Of a DNA stretch of 64,000 bases, positions 35,089 to 42,817 are shown piece by piece (position 1 is the stretch's first letter; each line of letters opens with the position of its first letter). Below the pieces are notes generated by a model. It saw only the letters and a program-made list of their open reading frames with translations. It had not been told where the DNA came from and did no database searches. The DNA comes from Chitinophaga sp. LS1 (GTDB lineage Bacteria > Bacteroidota > Bacteroidia > Chitinophagales > Chitinophagaceae). The position numbers and the translations under genes were made by a program. The stretch is from NCBI RefSeq assembly GCF_034274695.1, contig NZ_CP128362.1, positions 4,652,501-4,716,500 of the forward strand, given 5' to 3'.

Positions 35089-36210
35089 CTGTTTTATTTT
35101 AGCTGGTGTGTGCAGTGACTTTCTCAGGTCTGTTACGCTCAAATTACCGGACCTGCTTTTGTACAGGAAGGTTTTAAAAGGGTATTCATGCAGGCGTTCG
35201 CTGTGTGCACTTGCGAAAAGGTCAAGTTGCGCTTTGATTGTGGGCAGCGAAGCATCGAGGTCTGTTAAATAAGAGCGTTTATTATTCAGATAATCCTTTA
35301 TAGCAGGCGATTCTTTGTACGCCAATCTATCCAGTTCTTTTTGAATAGCACTTATTTCCATGTTATCCCAGTCTTTACTTTCCAGAACCGGTATTTGCCA
35401 TTGTGCCTGTTGTTCTTTCCAGTGATCTTTTTCAACTTTTACCTGGTGGATGATAAAACCGGGAAGCTCGATGGCGGTGAGGTAACCACCATGACAGGCG
35501 CCGGTATCGATGCCGTAGGTATTGTTGACGATGCGGGGGAGATGGCCGGTGACAGAGTGTCCATAGATGACGGGTTTGGTACCGGTATAATGATCTGTCC
35601 AGTATGCGGAGGTGGTAACGCCGGTATGGCGACCTGTCTGGCCGGCTGTATCTTTTGTCGTCTTATGTTCCGTCTCTGTTGTTGTCTGGCCGGCTGTATC
35701 TGTTGTCGTATCTGTTGTCGTCTTACATTCCGTCTCTGTTGTTGTCTGGCACAGCTTATCTTTTGTCACTCCCTGACCAGCATATTTCTTCTCCAGGTAT
35801 CTCTCACCGGCAGTCGTGCCACTCAGTACATCCTGTCTTTGCACATGCAGTGGCAGGTCATGTTCCATAGCCGCATGTACGATGATCGCATCGTCTGTTT
35901 CAAAATAATAAGGCAGTGTCATAGCCCAGGCCAGGAAATGAGGGTATTGCTCACCCATCTGTATTTTCACAATTTCCTGTGCGTAATTATGAATGCCTTG
36001 CAGGTGTTTTCGTTCATGGTTACCCATGAGTGTAATGGTATTAGGGCGATCCATAAAGTACTGCCATACTTCTTTGGATGTATTGCCACGGTCTACGAGG
36101 TCGCCCACTGAGATCAGGAGATCTTCGTCCCGGAGGCCGGTTTTTTCCAGTAGGGTCAACAGCTCATGGTAGCAGCCGTGGATATCCCCCACAACTATTG
36201 TTCTTTTCAT
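35035..36210 (-). CDS. PPP-type serine/threonine phosphatase-like metallophosphoesterase with a Thr-rich repeat insert
   Basis: The 391-residue protein has the PPP metal motifs GDIHGCYHEL, GDLVDRG, GNHE and, after the insert, IYGHSVTGHLPRIVNN and IDTGACHGGYLTAIEL. Between the third and fourth motifs (about residues 155-200) lies a Thr/Asp/Glu/Lys repeat (TTTETECKTTTDT..., TTTETEHKTTKDTAGQ) not found in relatives. The insert grows out of VTKDKLCQ, which resembles a unit. After residue 290 there is a helical C-terminal extension (about 100 residues) of unknown role. The catalytic residues are intact, so the enzyme may tolerate the insert as a surface loop. Confidence 0.88.
   Translation of the reverse strand: MKRTIVVGDIHGCYHELLTLLEKTGLRDEDLLISVGDLVDRGNTSKEVWQYFMDRPNTITLMGNHERKHLQGIHNYAQEIVKIQMGEQYPHFLAWAMTLPYYFETDDAIIVHAAMEHDLPLHVQRQDVLSGTTAGERYLEKKYAGQGVTKDKLCQTTTETECKTTTDTTTDTAGQTTTETEHKTTKDTAGQTGRHTGVTTSAYWTDHYTGTKPVIYGHSVTGHLPRIVNNTYGIDTGACHGGYLTAIELPGFIIHQVKVEKDHWKEQQAQWQIPVLESKDWDNMEISAIQKELDRLAYKESPAIKDYLNNKRSYLTDLDASLPTIKAQLDLFASAHSERLHEYPFKTFLYKSRSGNLSVTDLRKSLHTPAKIKQLQHLLSDSLLVSRSDGQ
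35633..35770 (-). repeat. In-frame 48/60-bp repeat inside the phosphatase gene
   Basis: On the plus strand the block GTCTGGCCGGCTGTATCT to CGTCTCTGTTGTT occurs twice, about 48 and 60 bases long; the longer copy has an additional 12 bases (GTCGTATCTGTT), and a third partial copy begins with GTCTGGCACAGCTTATC. All lengths are multiples of three, so the frame is kept. It encodes units of 16 and 20 residues rich in Thr. Confidence 0.8.
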
Positions 36211-36283
36211 GTCACAATATTATTTGCGAATAGCGTAGTCTTTCTGCGTATTTCTTATTTTGCAGTATAACTTTTTACAGGGA

Positions 36284-37210
36284 ATGAGATTTGTAACTTT
36301 ACTATTGTTATACTGTACATTGGGTGCAAAGGCCCAAACCATTGTATCCCATGCATTTGGTGATGCGCACAACCCCGCTGTTATTTTTATGCATGGTGGC
36401 CCGGGCAGTAATGCTATTAATTTTGAATCTACCACCGCCGCAAAACTCGCAGCACAGGGATTTTATGTGATCACTTACGACCGGAGGGGAGAAGGTCGTT
36501 CTGTGGATGCGAAGGCGGCGTATACCTTTCAGCAATCTTATGATGACCTGAATAACCTGTATAAACAATACAATGTGAAAAGAGCGACCCTGATCGGGTT
36601 TAGTTTTGGAGGGATCGTAGCTACGGGTTATACGGCAAAATATCCTGCACAGGTGCGGGCATTGGTGCTGGTGAGTGCGCTGGTGGATTTGCAGGAGACA
36701 TATAAAACAATCATTGCCTCCTGTAAAAAGATATATACTTCCAATAATAATACAGCAGGTTTAAAAGACCTGACCGCATTAGCAAAACTGGATAGTAGTT
36801 CCATTGAATTCAGGAGAGGATGTTTTAAACAGGCTTCTAAAAACGGTTTCTTTGCTACACCGAACAGAACGCCTGCTGCACAGGCGATTTATAAACAACT
36901 GGATGCGGACACCTTGTACCAGCATTATGCAAACCTGAACAATGATACCCCCGGCAATGAGTTTTGGAAACATGAAAAGTATTCTACCATCAATAACCTG
37001 CCTGTTCTCGAAAAAATAGTGAAACAGGGAGTGCCTGTGTTTGCCATGTATGGTATGGATGATGGATTGTATTCACCTGGGCAGATAGATGCACTAAAGG
37101 CAGTGATAGGCGTTAATCATGTGCTGTATTTCCGGGATGCGGCGCATTATTTATACAATGATCAGCAGGTGCATTTCCTGGGTGGTATGCTGGTGTTTTT
37201 ATCATATTAG
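36284..37210 (+). CDS. Secreted alpha/beta hydrolase (proline iminopeptidase-like fold)
   Basis: The ATG at 36284 gives 308 residues with a signal peptide (FVTLLLLYCTLGAKAQ). An alpha/beta hydrolase follows: oxyanion motif HGGPGSN, YDRRGEGRS, nucleophile elbow GFSFGG with Ser, an acid around GMDDGLYSP, and the catalytic His in FRDAAHYLY. HGGPG is typical of proline iminopeptidase-type members, but substrate cannot be fixed. A TTG-started frame from 36260 adds eight residues before the signal peptide and is less likely. It is divergent from the phosphatase. Confidence 0.85.
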   Translation: MRFVTLLLLYCTLGAKAQTIVSHAFGDAHNPAVIFMHGGPGSNAINFESTTAAKLAAQGFYVITYDRRGEGRSVDAKAAYTFQQSYDDLNNLYKQYNVKRATLIGFSFGGIVATGYTAKYPAQVRALVLVSALVDLQETYKTIIASCKKIYTSNNNTAGLKDLTALAKLDSSSIEFRRGCFKQASKNGFFATPNRTPAAQAIYKQLDADTLYQHYANLNNDTPGNEFWKHEKYSTINNLPVLEKIVKQGVPVFAMYGMDDGLYSPGQIDALKAVIGVNHVLYFRDAAHYLYNDQQVHFLGGMLVFLSY

Positions 37211-37224
37211 TTACCTTTGGCGAT

Positions 37225-37722
37225 ATGGAGATTACGCAGCGTCAACGGACTTTATTACTCTACATCCTGGAATGTGTAGCAGGCACGGCGATTGGATTTT
37301 ACCTGTACCGCGTTTATCCTACCATCGGTGCCTGGGCCCTGATCTCTATTATTCTGGTATTGGCGCCAGACAGGAAAGATGCGATGACACTGGCTAAGAC
37401 CCGTATCAAGGCGAACCTGGTAGGGGCTACCATTGGATTGACGATCTTCTTTATCCACCCGGTAAATCTGTTGATGATGTGTATAGGAGTCACCCTTTCC
37501 ATCATCGCCTGTGAATTACTGAAATTACAGCCTGCTACCCGATCGGCGGCAATTGCCGTATTGATCATCACCATGCATGAACCGGGTAAATACTTCTGGG
37601 ATGTGGCATTGGAGCGGGGAGGCGGGGTATTGGCAGGTTGTGTGATCGGGATGCTCATTACCTGGATCTTTCATACAGTCATTATCCGTTCTAAAAAAGT
37701 GATACGAAAAATAGGAAAATGA
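37225..37722 (+). CDS. FUSC-like membrane protein (aromatic acid exporter-like N-domain)
   Basis: The 165-residue protein has about six membrane segments in FUSC order: LYILECVAGTAIGFYLYRVYP, ALISIILVLAPDRKDAM, ANLVGATIGLTIFFIHP, IGVTLSIIACELLKLQP with ATRSAAIAVLIITMHE, and VLAGCVIGMLITWIFH. It lacks the large cytoplasmic half of full-length FUSC exporters. Short Bacteroidota forms like this exist, so it is not necessarily truncated. The gene overlaps xth by four bases (ATGA). Confidence 0.8.
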   Translation: MEITQRQRTLLLYILECVAGTAIGFYLYRVYPTIGAWALISIILVLAPDRKDAMTLAKTRIKANLVGATIGLTIFFIHPVNLLMMCIGVTLSIIACELLKLQPATRSAAIAVLIITMHEPGKYFWDVALERGGGVLAGCVIGMLITWIFHTVIIRSKKVIRKIGK

Positions 37723-38492
37723 AAATAGCTACTTATAATGTGAATGGGGTGAATGGCCACCTGGCAGTATTACTCCGCTGGTTGACAGAAACAACGCCGG
37801 ATGTGGTGTGCTTGCAGGAGCTGAAAGCGCCACAGGAAAAGTTTCCGGAAGCCGCGATCCTCGAAGCAGGATATACCGCCATCTGGCACGGACAAAAGAG
37901 CTGGAATGGGGTGGCAATCCTGTCTCGCATCGGCAAACCTGAAGAAGTAAGAAGAGTGTTGCCCGGTGATCCTGAAGATCTGCATAGCCGGTATATAGAA
38001 GCTGTTGTAAATGGTATCACCATTGCATGTTTGTATCTGCCAAATGGAAACCCGGCTCCGGGACCAAAGTATGATTATAAGTTAGGATGGTTCAAGCGGC
38101 TGCATGCACATGCACAGGAATTGATGGACAGTGGTAAACCTGTGATTATACTCGGTGATTACAATGTGATCCCTACGGAGAAAGATGTATATAAACCTGC
38201 CAGCTGGGTCACTGATGCGCTCTTTTTGCCACAAACCCGTGAAGCGTTTGAGCTACTGAAGTCGCAGGGGTGGACAGATGCATTACGGAAATTATACCCG
38301 GAAGAAACCATCTATACCTTTTACGATTATTTCCGTAATGCGTATGGTAGAAATGCGGGTTTAAGAATAGATCATTTTTTGGTGAGTCCGGATGTAGAAA
38401 AACGATTGATATCCGGCGGCGTGGATAAGGAAGTGAGGGGATGGGAGAAGACAAGCGACCACTGTCCGGTATGGATTACAATAACAGACTAA
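37719..38492 (+). CDS. xth: Exodeoxyribonuclease III (AP endonuclease, EEP family)
   Basis: The 257-residue enzyme has the exonuclease III motifs in order: MKIATYNVNGV (metal-binding Asn), CLQELKAP (catalytic Glu), a tyrosine region KSWNGVAILSR, GDYNVIPTEKD (Asp/Asn), RIDHFLVS and the terminal SDHCPV with catalytic Asp/His. It cuts at abasic sites and degrades 3' ends of duplex DNA. Length matches the family. It is translationally coupled to the FUSC gene and followed after one base by a membrane protein gene. Confidence 0.95.
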   Translation: MKIATYNVNGVNGHLAVLLRWLTETTPDVVCLQELKAPQEKFPEAAILEAGYTAIWHGQKSWNGVAILSRIGKPEEVRRVLPGDPEDLHSRYIEAVVNGITIACLYLPNGNPAPGPKYDYKLGWFKRLHAHAQELMDSGKPVIILGDYNVIPTEKDVYKPASWVTDALFLPQTREAFELLKSQGWTDALRKLYPEETIYTFYDYFRNAYGRNAGLRIDHFLVSPDVEKRLISGGVDKEVRGWEKTSDHCPVWITITD

Positions 38493-38493
38493 T

Positions 38494-39024
38494 ATGAATA
38501 TTAAATCCTTATTACCGTACGATCGTTATACCCTGACTACCAGATTGAATGAGGGGGAAGTGAGGCGGAGACTGGAAGCCAATGTGGCTCCCCCAAAGAA
38601 ACCTTTTAGCTTGTTGGTACAGCGTTATGGGCTAAAAAAGAATACGACGGACAAGCCTTATGTAGGTGTGGTAGTAGGCCCTCATTTTGAAATAGTGAGA
38701 GTGATTAACTACAAGAATTCTTTTCTGCCGGTTACCAAAGGGGAGATGAGTAATTTTCTTGGGCAGACGGAGATAAAGGTGAAAAGTAGTCCTCATCTGG
38801 CCGTCATGATATTTTCAGGCGTCTGGTTGTTCATGGTATTGGTAGGTTGTGTGGCGGTATTGGGAGCATCTATCAATGATGGGTTTGAGCCTGTGATGTT
38901 AATACCTTTTGGGATGTTTGTATTTGGCTGTTTACTATTTACAATTCCTTATAAGTTGGAGGCGAAGAAGACGAAGCGATTTCTGGCGGAGTTGCTGGAA
39001 GCTGAGGAAGTTAAAGAAGGTTAA
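38494..39024 (+). CDS. Membrane protein of unknown function with two transmembrane helices
   Basis: The 176-residue protein has a soluble basic N-terminal half (about 1-105, ending KVKSSPHLAV), two membrane segments (about 108-128, VMIFSGVWLFMVLVGCVAVL; and 137-157, VMLIPFGMFVFGCLLFTI) and a short charged tail. I do not recognise the family. It starts one base after xth ends and is probably co-transcribed. Confidence 0.7.
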   Translation: MNIKSLLPYDRYTLTTRLNEGEVRRRLEANVAPPKKPFSLLVQRYGLKKNTTDKPYVGVVVGPHFEIVRVINYKNSFLPVTKGEMSNFLGQTEIKVKSSPHLAVMIFSGVWLFMVLVGCVAVLGASINDGFEPVMLIPFGMFVFGCLLFTIPYKLEAKKTKRFLAELLEAEEVKEG

Positions 39025-39170
39025 AATGCTATTTGGGAAGTGTATCATTATAAATTTAGTCAAGCCGGCCCCAGGACCCTGCTTTACCTTTTGATTCGTT
39101 GCACTTTTAGTGATATATAGTTAGCCGAAGATATTTGAATACCTTACCGGAAGAATAATTTAAATTATAC

Positions 39171-39491
39171 ATGATAGCCCGTACACCCACACCACCCTAC
39201 TACGCAGTTATATTTACATCACTCAGAACGGAGGTAGAAGAAGGTTACAAAGACACCGCTACCCTGATGGTAGAACTGGCGCAGGCACAGCCAGGATATT
39301 TGGGCGTGGAGTCTGCACGCGATGGAGTGGGCATTACCGTTTCTTATTGGGAGAGCCTGGAAGCGATCCGTAACTGGAAGCAACAGGCGGATCACCTGAT
39401 TGCGCAGCAGCTGGGGCGGGAGAAATGGTATGCGCAGTATAAGACGAGGATTTGCCTGGTAGAAAGAGATTATGGTTTTGATAAAGAATAA
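39171..39491 (+). CDS. Antibiotic biosynthesis monooxygenase (ABM)-domain protein
   Basis: The 106-residue protein is a single ferredoxin-like ABM domain: YYAVIFTSLRT, MVELAQAQPGYLGVESARD, then ITVSYWESLEAIRNWKQQADHL. Such small dimeric proteins include haem-degrading and quinol monooxygenases and many uncharacterised stress proteins. Key residues are too variable in the family to assign a reaction. The gap from 39025 holds no clear element. Confidence 0.85.
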   Translation: MIARTPTPPYYAVIFTSLRTEVEEGYKDTATLMVELAQAQPGYLGVESARDGVGITVSYWESLEAIRNWKQQADHLIAQQLGREKWYAQYKTRICLVERDYGFDKE

Positions 39492-39592
39492 TATATTTTA
39501 TGAACGTTGATGGCTAGTCGTATAGCAGTATGAGTGGTCTGAAAGGCTTGAATTAAGTTCCGACATTTGACTTTATAAATATTTACTATACT

Positions 39593-40570
39593 ATGAGGGT
39601 CTTATTGCTGCTTTCTTATCTAACGGTAAGTTCGTTATTTTGTGCTGCGCAGGTGCCTTTGCCTGCAAAAAATCTAAGTATTTTCGGAAGGGGGATGTAT
39701 CCGGGGGATGATTCTACCTATGCATTATTGCAGGAGGCGGGTTTTAATACCGTGTTGTTATCCAGCTTTTATATTCATGGAGATGGAGATCTGTATTCCG
39801 GGGATGATAATCAGCATCCCGTGATCCATGATGGAAAGTGGGTAGGGGATACGGCTTACCTGAGAAGGGTCGCAGCGTTAAAGAAGGGGGCGAGGATTGA
39901 GATCCTGCTGGAAGGAAGATGGTACAATCAGCCACCGAATACGTTTGATTTTATGAGAGATTGGGTAGATTCAACTAAACAGGTACCGGGTGTGGTGACA
40001 GGAGTGGGTGATAACAGTACATTGTTTACCATTTGTAAAGTGTTGAAAGAAGTGGTGGGTGCCGATGCATTTTGTATAGATGATGAATCCGTGTATGATA
40101 GTCATTCTATCATAGAGATGGGTAAGATAGCGGCGCGGTTAAAAATGCATATGACGTTGTGTCCGTTTAGGGTGAATGAGTTTTGGAGTACTGTGTTGAA
40201 GAATACAGATCCGAAGGTAGTGGACGCGATTTATTTGCAATGTTATGATGGAGGAAGGAATGCAAATCCCGGCTTGTGGAAGAATGCAATGAAGCCAGTA
40301 CAGCCGGTGTATCCGATATTTATGTGCAGGGGAGCGTTTAGTACTTGTGGCACATCGCATAATAGTAAGACGGTGGAGGAGATAAAAGGAGAGATGACCA
40401 GGTTTAAAAAAGACTATCCTGAGATGAGTGGTGCAAGTATCTGGCAGATGGCGGATGTAAAGAATTTTGTAAAGAATAATTGTGCGGTGGTGGACCCATC
40501 ATCCGGTACAGCAAGATCAGTAAAAGAGTTTTTGGCGCAGATAAAAGGGGCTTTATCAACAGGCCTTTAA
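39593..40570 (+). CDS. Secreted TIM-barrel-like protein, possibly GH18-related
   Basis: The 325-residue protein has a signal peptide (LFCAAQ, about 20). The rest alternates strands and helices like a TIM barrel: LLQEAGFNTVLLSSFYI, AALKKGARIEILLEGRWY, DAFCIDDESVYDS (acidic strand end, about 162-170, placed like the DxxDxE strand of GH18), HMTLCPFRVNEFW, VVDAIYLQCYDGG and GASIWQMADV. No exact GH18 motif is present, so catalytic activity is unproven. Its last codons (about 40550-40570) are the first unit of a downstream tandem repeat, which is unusual. Confidence 0.6.
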   Translation: MRVLLLLSYLTVSSLFCAAQVPLPAKNLSIFGRGMYPGDDSTYALLQEAGFNTVLLSSFYIHGDGDLYSGDDNQHPVIHDGKWVGDTAYLRRVAALKKGARIEILLEGRWYNQPPNTFDFMRDWVDSTKQVPGVVTGVGDNSTLFTICKVLKEVVGADAFCIDDESVYDSHSIIEMGKIAARLKMHMTLCPFRVNEFWSTVLKNTDPKVVDAIYLQCYDGGRNANPGLWKNAMKPVQPVYPIFMCRGAFSTCGTSHNSKTVEEIKGEMTRFKKDYPEMSGASIWQMADVKNFVKNNCAVVDPSSGTARSVKEFLAQIKGALSTGL

Positions 40571-40675
40571 GCTGGCAACACGGTTTTAAACTGGCAACAC
40601 GGTTTTAAGCTGTCAACAGGCCTTTAAGTTGTCTACACACGGTCTGTAAGCTGTCTACACGGCTTTAAATAAACT
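40550..40675 (+). repeat. About 20-bp tandem repeat that begins with the 3' end of the 39593 gene
   Basis: Six to seven units of 19-22 bp, each ending TTTAA or TGTAA: GCTTTATCAACAGGCCTTTAA (this is the gene's own end including stop), GCTGGCAACACGGTTTTAA, ACTGGCAACACGGTTTTAA, GCTGTCAACAGGCCTTTAA, two longer ones with GTCTACAC, and ATAAACTACAGGCTTTTTAA, which also forms the left arm of the next hairpin. So the unit looks like a copy of the gene's stop-codon region. Confidence 0.75.
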
Positions 40676-40723
40676 ACAGGCTTTTTAAATGGCCTGCTGC
40701 TACAGGCCATTTAAAAAGCCTGT
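40676..40723. terminator. Perfect 21-bp hairpin (first of two)
   Basis: ACAGGCTTTTTAAATGGCCTG (40676-40696) pairs perfectly with 40703-40723 around a six-base loop CTGCTA. The stem is exceptionally long and perfect, but no T-run follows, so it is not a classic intrinsic terminator. It directly follows the tandem repeat and is two bases from the second hairpin. Confidence 0.7.
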
Positions 40724-40725
40724 GC

Positions 40726-40770
40726 CTAAATACAAAGGCCGATTGCGTAGCAATCGGCCTTTGTATTTAG
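40726..40770. terminator. Perfect 21-bp hairpin (second of two)
   Basis: The 21 bases 40726-40746 (CTAAATACAAAGGCCGATTGC) pair perfectly with 40750-40770 around a three-base loop GTA, followed by TTTATT. Two adjacent perfect stems could give a strong double terminator or act at the DNA level. From 40771 to 41100 I see only the 40981 hairpin and A/T-rich unique sequence. Confidence 0.7.
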
Positions 40771-40980
40771 TTTATTAAATCACAGAAAATACTCTTCAAT
40801 GCTATATTGTTTCCTCTACAGAAGAGACAAATTTCCAGATTATGGAAAGAATGCTACCTATGCCAGAATAAAATTTATTGAAAATCAATTAGTTGTGATG
40901 TTTTTGCCCATTGGCATCCATTTCGCACTATACTATACAGAGAATGAGAAATAATCAAACCTTTTTCCAATTGGAACACA

Positions 40981-41002
40981 CCGGGGTTCTTTAGAACCCC
41001 GG
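40981..41002. terminator. Short GC-rich hairpin
   Basis: CCGGGGTTC (40981-40989) pairs with GAACCCCGG (40994-41002) around TTTA. No long T-run follows on either side. There is no gene close by, so its role is unclear. Confidence 0.5.
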
Positions 41003-41108
41003 GGATTGTTCCTCAGATGACAAACGACGAAGCTAAAGCCTTACATAATTAATGCTGACTGTTTGGGGGAATGCTAAAGAGGAGGGAGCGAAAGCTTCCT
41101 CCATCTTT

Positions 41109-41240
41109 TTTTAAGCCCTTTTAGAAAGTCTTTATTCAGAAAACACTTTTTTGAAAATCTCTTTTCAGAAAGCCCATTTCAGAAAATCTTTTATTCAGAA
41201 AACCTCTTTTCAGAAAGCCTTCATTCAGAAACTCACCACC
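41109..41240 (-). repeat. About 15-bp tandem repeat that starts at the stop codon of the MDR gene
   Basis: Read on the minus strand, the gene ends GTGAGTTTCTGA and the following sequence repeats TTTCTGA-(A/T)..... about seven times with 14-17 base spacing (TTTCTGAATGAAGGC, TTTCTGAAAAGAGGT, TTTCTGAATAAAAGA, and so on, one copy reading TTTCAAA and the last TTTCTAA). The first copy contains the gene's own final codon and stop. Confidence 0.7.
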
Positions 41241-42229
41241 AGTTTACCAAAATGTCCACCGCTTTCCAATTCCCTGAAAGCCCTTTCCACCTCCTCAACA
41301 GCAAACACCTTATCAATCACTGGCCTGATCCCCGCTTTCAACAACCCCTTAAAACTCTCCCTGCTACCTACCGCAAATCCTGCAATCCGCTTAAAATTCA
41401 GGTTCAGATCTCCATACACATCCAGCGTAATCGTAGACCCTGTCAGACCACCGGCAGTACATACCAGTCCATTCACCTTCACTGCCTGCAATGATTGACG
41501 AATAGTATCCTTACCGCCTACATCCAGGGTCACATCTGCCCCGAGTCCTCCAGTAAGTCTTAACACCTCGTCCTGCCACTGCGGATGGGTGTTGTAATTG
41601 ATCACGGCATCCGCACCTAATTCTTTTAACCGAACAGCCTTCGCATCAGAACTGGTCGTTGCTATGACCCTGGCCCCTGCCTGACGGGCTATCTGCAAGG
41701 CAAACATCGATACCCCACCAGTGCCCTGTACCAACACCGTTTGGCCCAATTGTATTTTGGCAATATTGATCAGCCCTTCCCATGCTGTCACCCCTGCTAC
41801 CGGCATGGTCGCCGCCTCCTCAAAGGAGAGGGAATCGGGGAGTTTTACCAGGCCATAATCAGGCACTGTTACATAATCCGCCATCAAACCCTGTGTCTGC
41901 CAGCCAATACGTACCGCATCTTTTAATGGAATTCCATCCCCTGAAAGAAAATTCTGTACATAGGTCAGCGCTACCCTGTCACCCACCTCCCATTCACTCA
42001 CCTTTTCACCCACTGCTGTTACTATTCCCGCGCCATCGCAACCAGGTGTATATGGGAAAGGAAGTCCGGTCGGGAAGTCACCCTTCACGATCATGAGGTC
42101 CAGAAAATTCAGCGATACTGCTTTAATATTCACCACCACTTCATGTGCAGCCGGTTGGGGGATGCTTGTAGTGCCTACCTTGAGTGCTTCAATTCCTGTT
42201 TTGTCTAACTGTACGATTCTGTTTTGCAT
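41225..42229 (-). CDS. NAD(P)H:quinone oxidoreductase-like MDR alcohol dehydrogenase
   Basis: From the ATG at 42229 the protein has 334 residues in the zinc-less medium-chain reductase pattern: VVNIKAVSLNFLDLMIVKG, PYTPGCDGAGIVTAVGEKV, the nucleotide-binding VLVQGTGGVSMFALQIARQAGARVIATT, LGADAVINY and VEEVERAFRELESGGHFGKLVV. The catalytic-zinc ligands of true alcohol dehydrogenases are not in place. It likely reduces quinones or enals. An HxlR regulator is encoded divergently 105 bases away, a common pairing for electrophile or redox response. Confidence 0.9.
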   Translation of the reverse strand: MQNRIVQLDKTGIEALKVGTTSIPQPAAHEVVVNIKAVSLNFLDLMIVKGDFPTGLPFPYTPGCDGAGIVTAVGEKVSEWEVGDRVALTYVQNFLSGDGIPLKDAVRIGWQTQGLMADYVTVPDYGLVKLPDSLSFEEAATMPVAGVTAWEGLINIAKIQLGQTVLVQGTGGVSMFALQIARQAGARVIATTSSDAKAVRLKELGADAVINYNTHPQWQDEVLRLTGGLGADVTLDVGGKDTIRQSLQAVKVNGLVCTAGGLTGSTITLDVYGDLNLNFKRIAGFAVGSRESFKGLLKAGIRPVIDKVFAVEEVERAFRELESGGHFGKLVVSF

Positions 42230-42333
42230 ATCCTTATTTTTGTATTGCAAAGTTGAAACCGTACGGAACGAAAGTCAAGTACCGGGAATTTAATCACCAG
42301 GTGATAATTTAATCACCTTTTAAGGTCTGAAAC

Positions 42334-42681
42334 ATGTATACAAGGAAAATCCCCCGTTTATATAATTGTTCGCTGGAAGTGACGATGGAAGTAATGGGCG
42401 GAAAATGGAAGCCGTTTATCATCTGTTACCTGCAGCAGGGTCCAAAACGCCCCAGTGAACTGCTCAAAATGATCAATGGCGCCAGCAAACGGGTGATCAG
42501 TCAGCAGCTGAAAGAGCTGGAAGACCATGAAATTGTCGCTAAGAACGTGTATGCCGAAGTGCCGCTGCGTACGGAATACTACCTGACCGACTTCGGAAAG
42601 GAGCTGTTACCCGTCGTATTGATGATGGAGCAATGGGGTAGAAAGTATCAGCCGCACCTGGAAAATAAGCGGACTGCCTGA
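42334..42681 (+). CDS. HxlR-family winged-helix transcriptional regulator
   Basis: The 115-residue protein is a single HxlR domain: CSLEVTMEVMGGKWKPFIICYL with the typical early cysteine and GGKWK motif, RPSELLKMINGASKRVISQQLKELEDHEIV (recognition helix) and the wing YYLTDFGKELLPVV. Many HxlR proteins sense aldehydes, quinones or oxidants through the N-terminal cysteine. It probably controls the divergent MDR gene. Confidence 0.9.
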   Translation: MYTRKIPRLYNCSLEVTMEVMGGKWKPFIICYLQQGPKRPSELLKMINGASKRVISQQLKELEDHEIVAKNVYAEVPLRTEYYLTDFGKELLPVVLMMEQWGRKYQPHLENKRTA

Positions 42682-42817
42682 TTCAAATTTTCACAAAATT
42701 TTTACATTTAAATGTTGTGAGTTTACTAAATTGGCAGCCGTTTCATTTTAATAGGTAAGTAAATAACAATTATTTCAACCAGTATATAATTTATTATTTA
42801 TTAATCTCGAATTGGCA

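Noticed and set aside
35341..36111. 256-codon plus-strand open frame
   Set aside because: It lies antisense to the phosphatase gene, whose motifs are unmistakable; the Cys/Leu-rich product is a shadow lengthened by the repeat.
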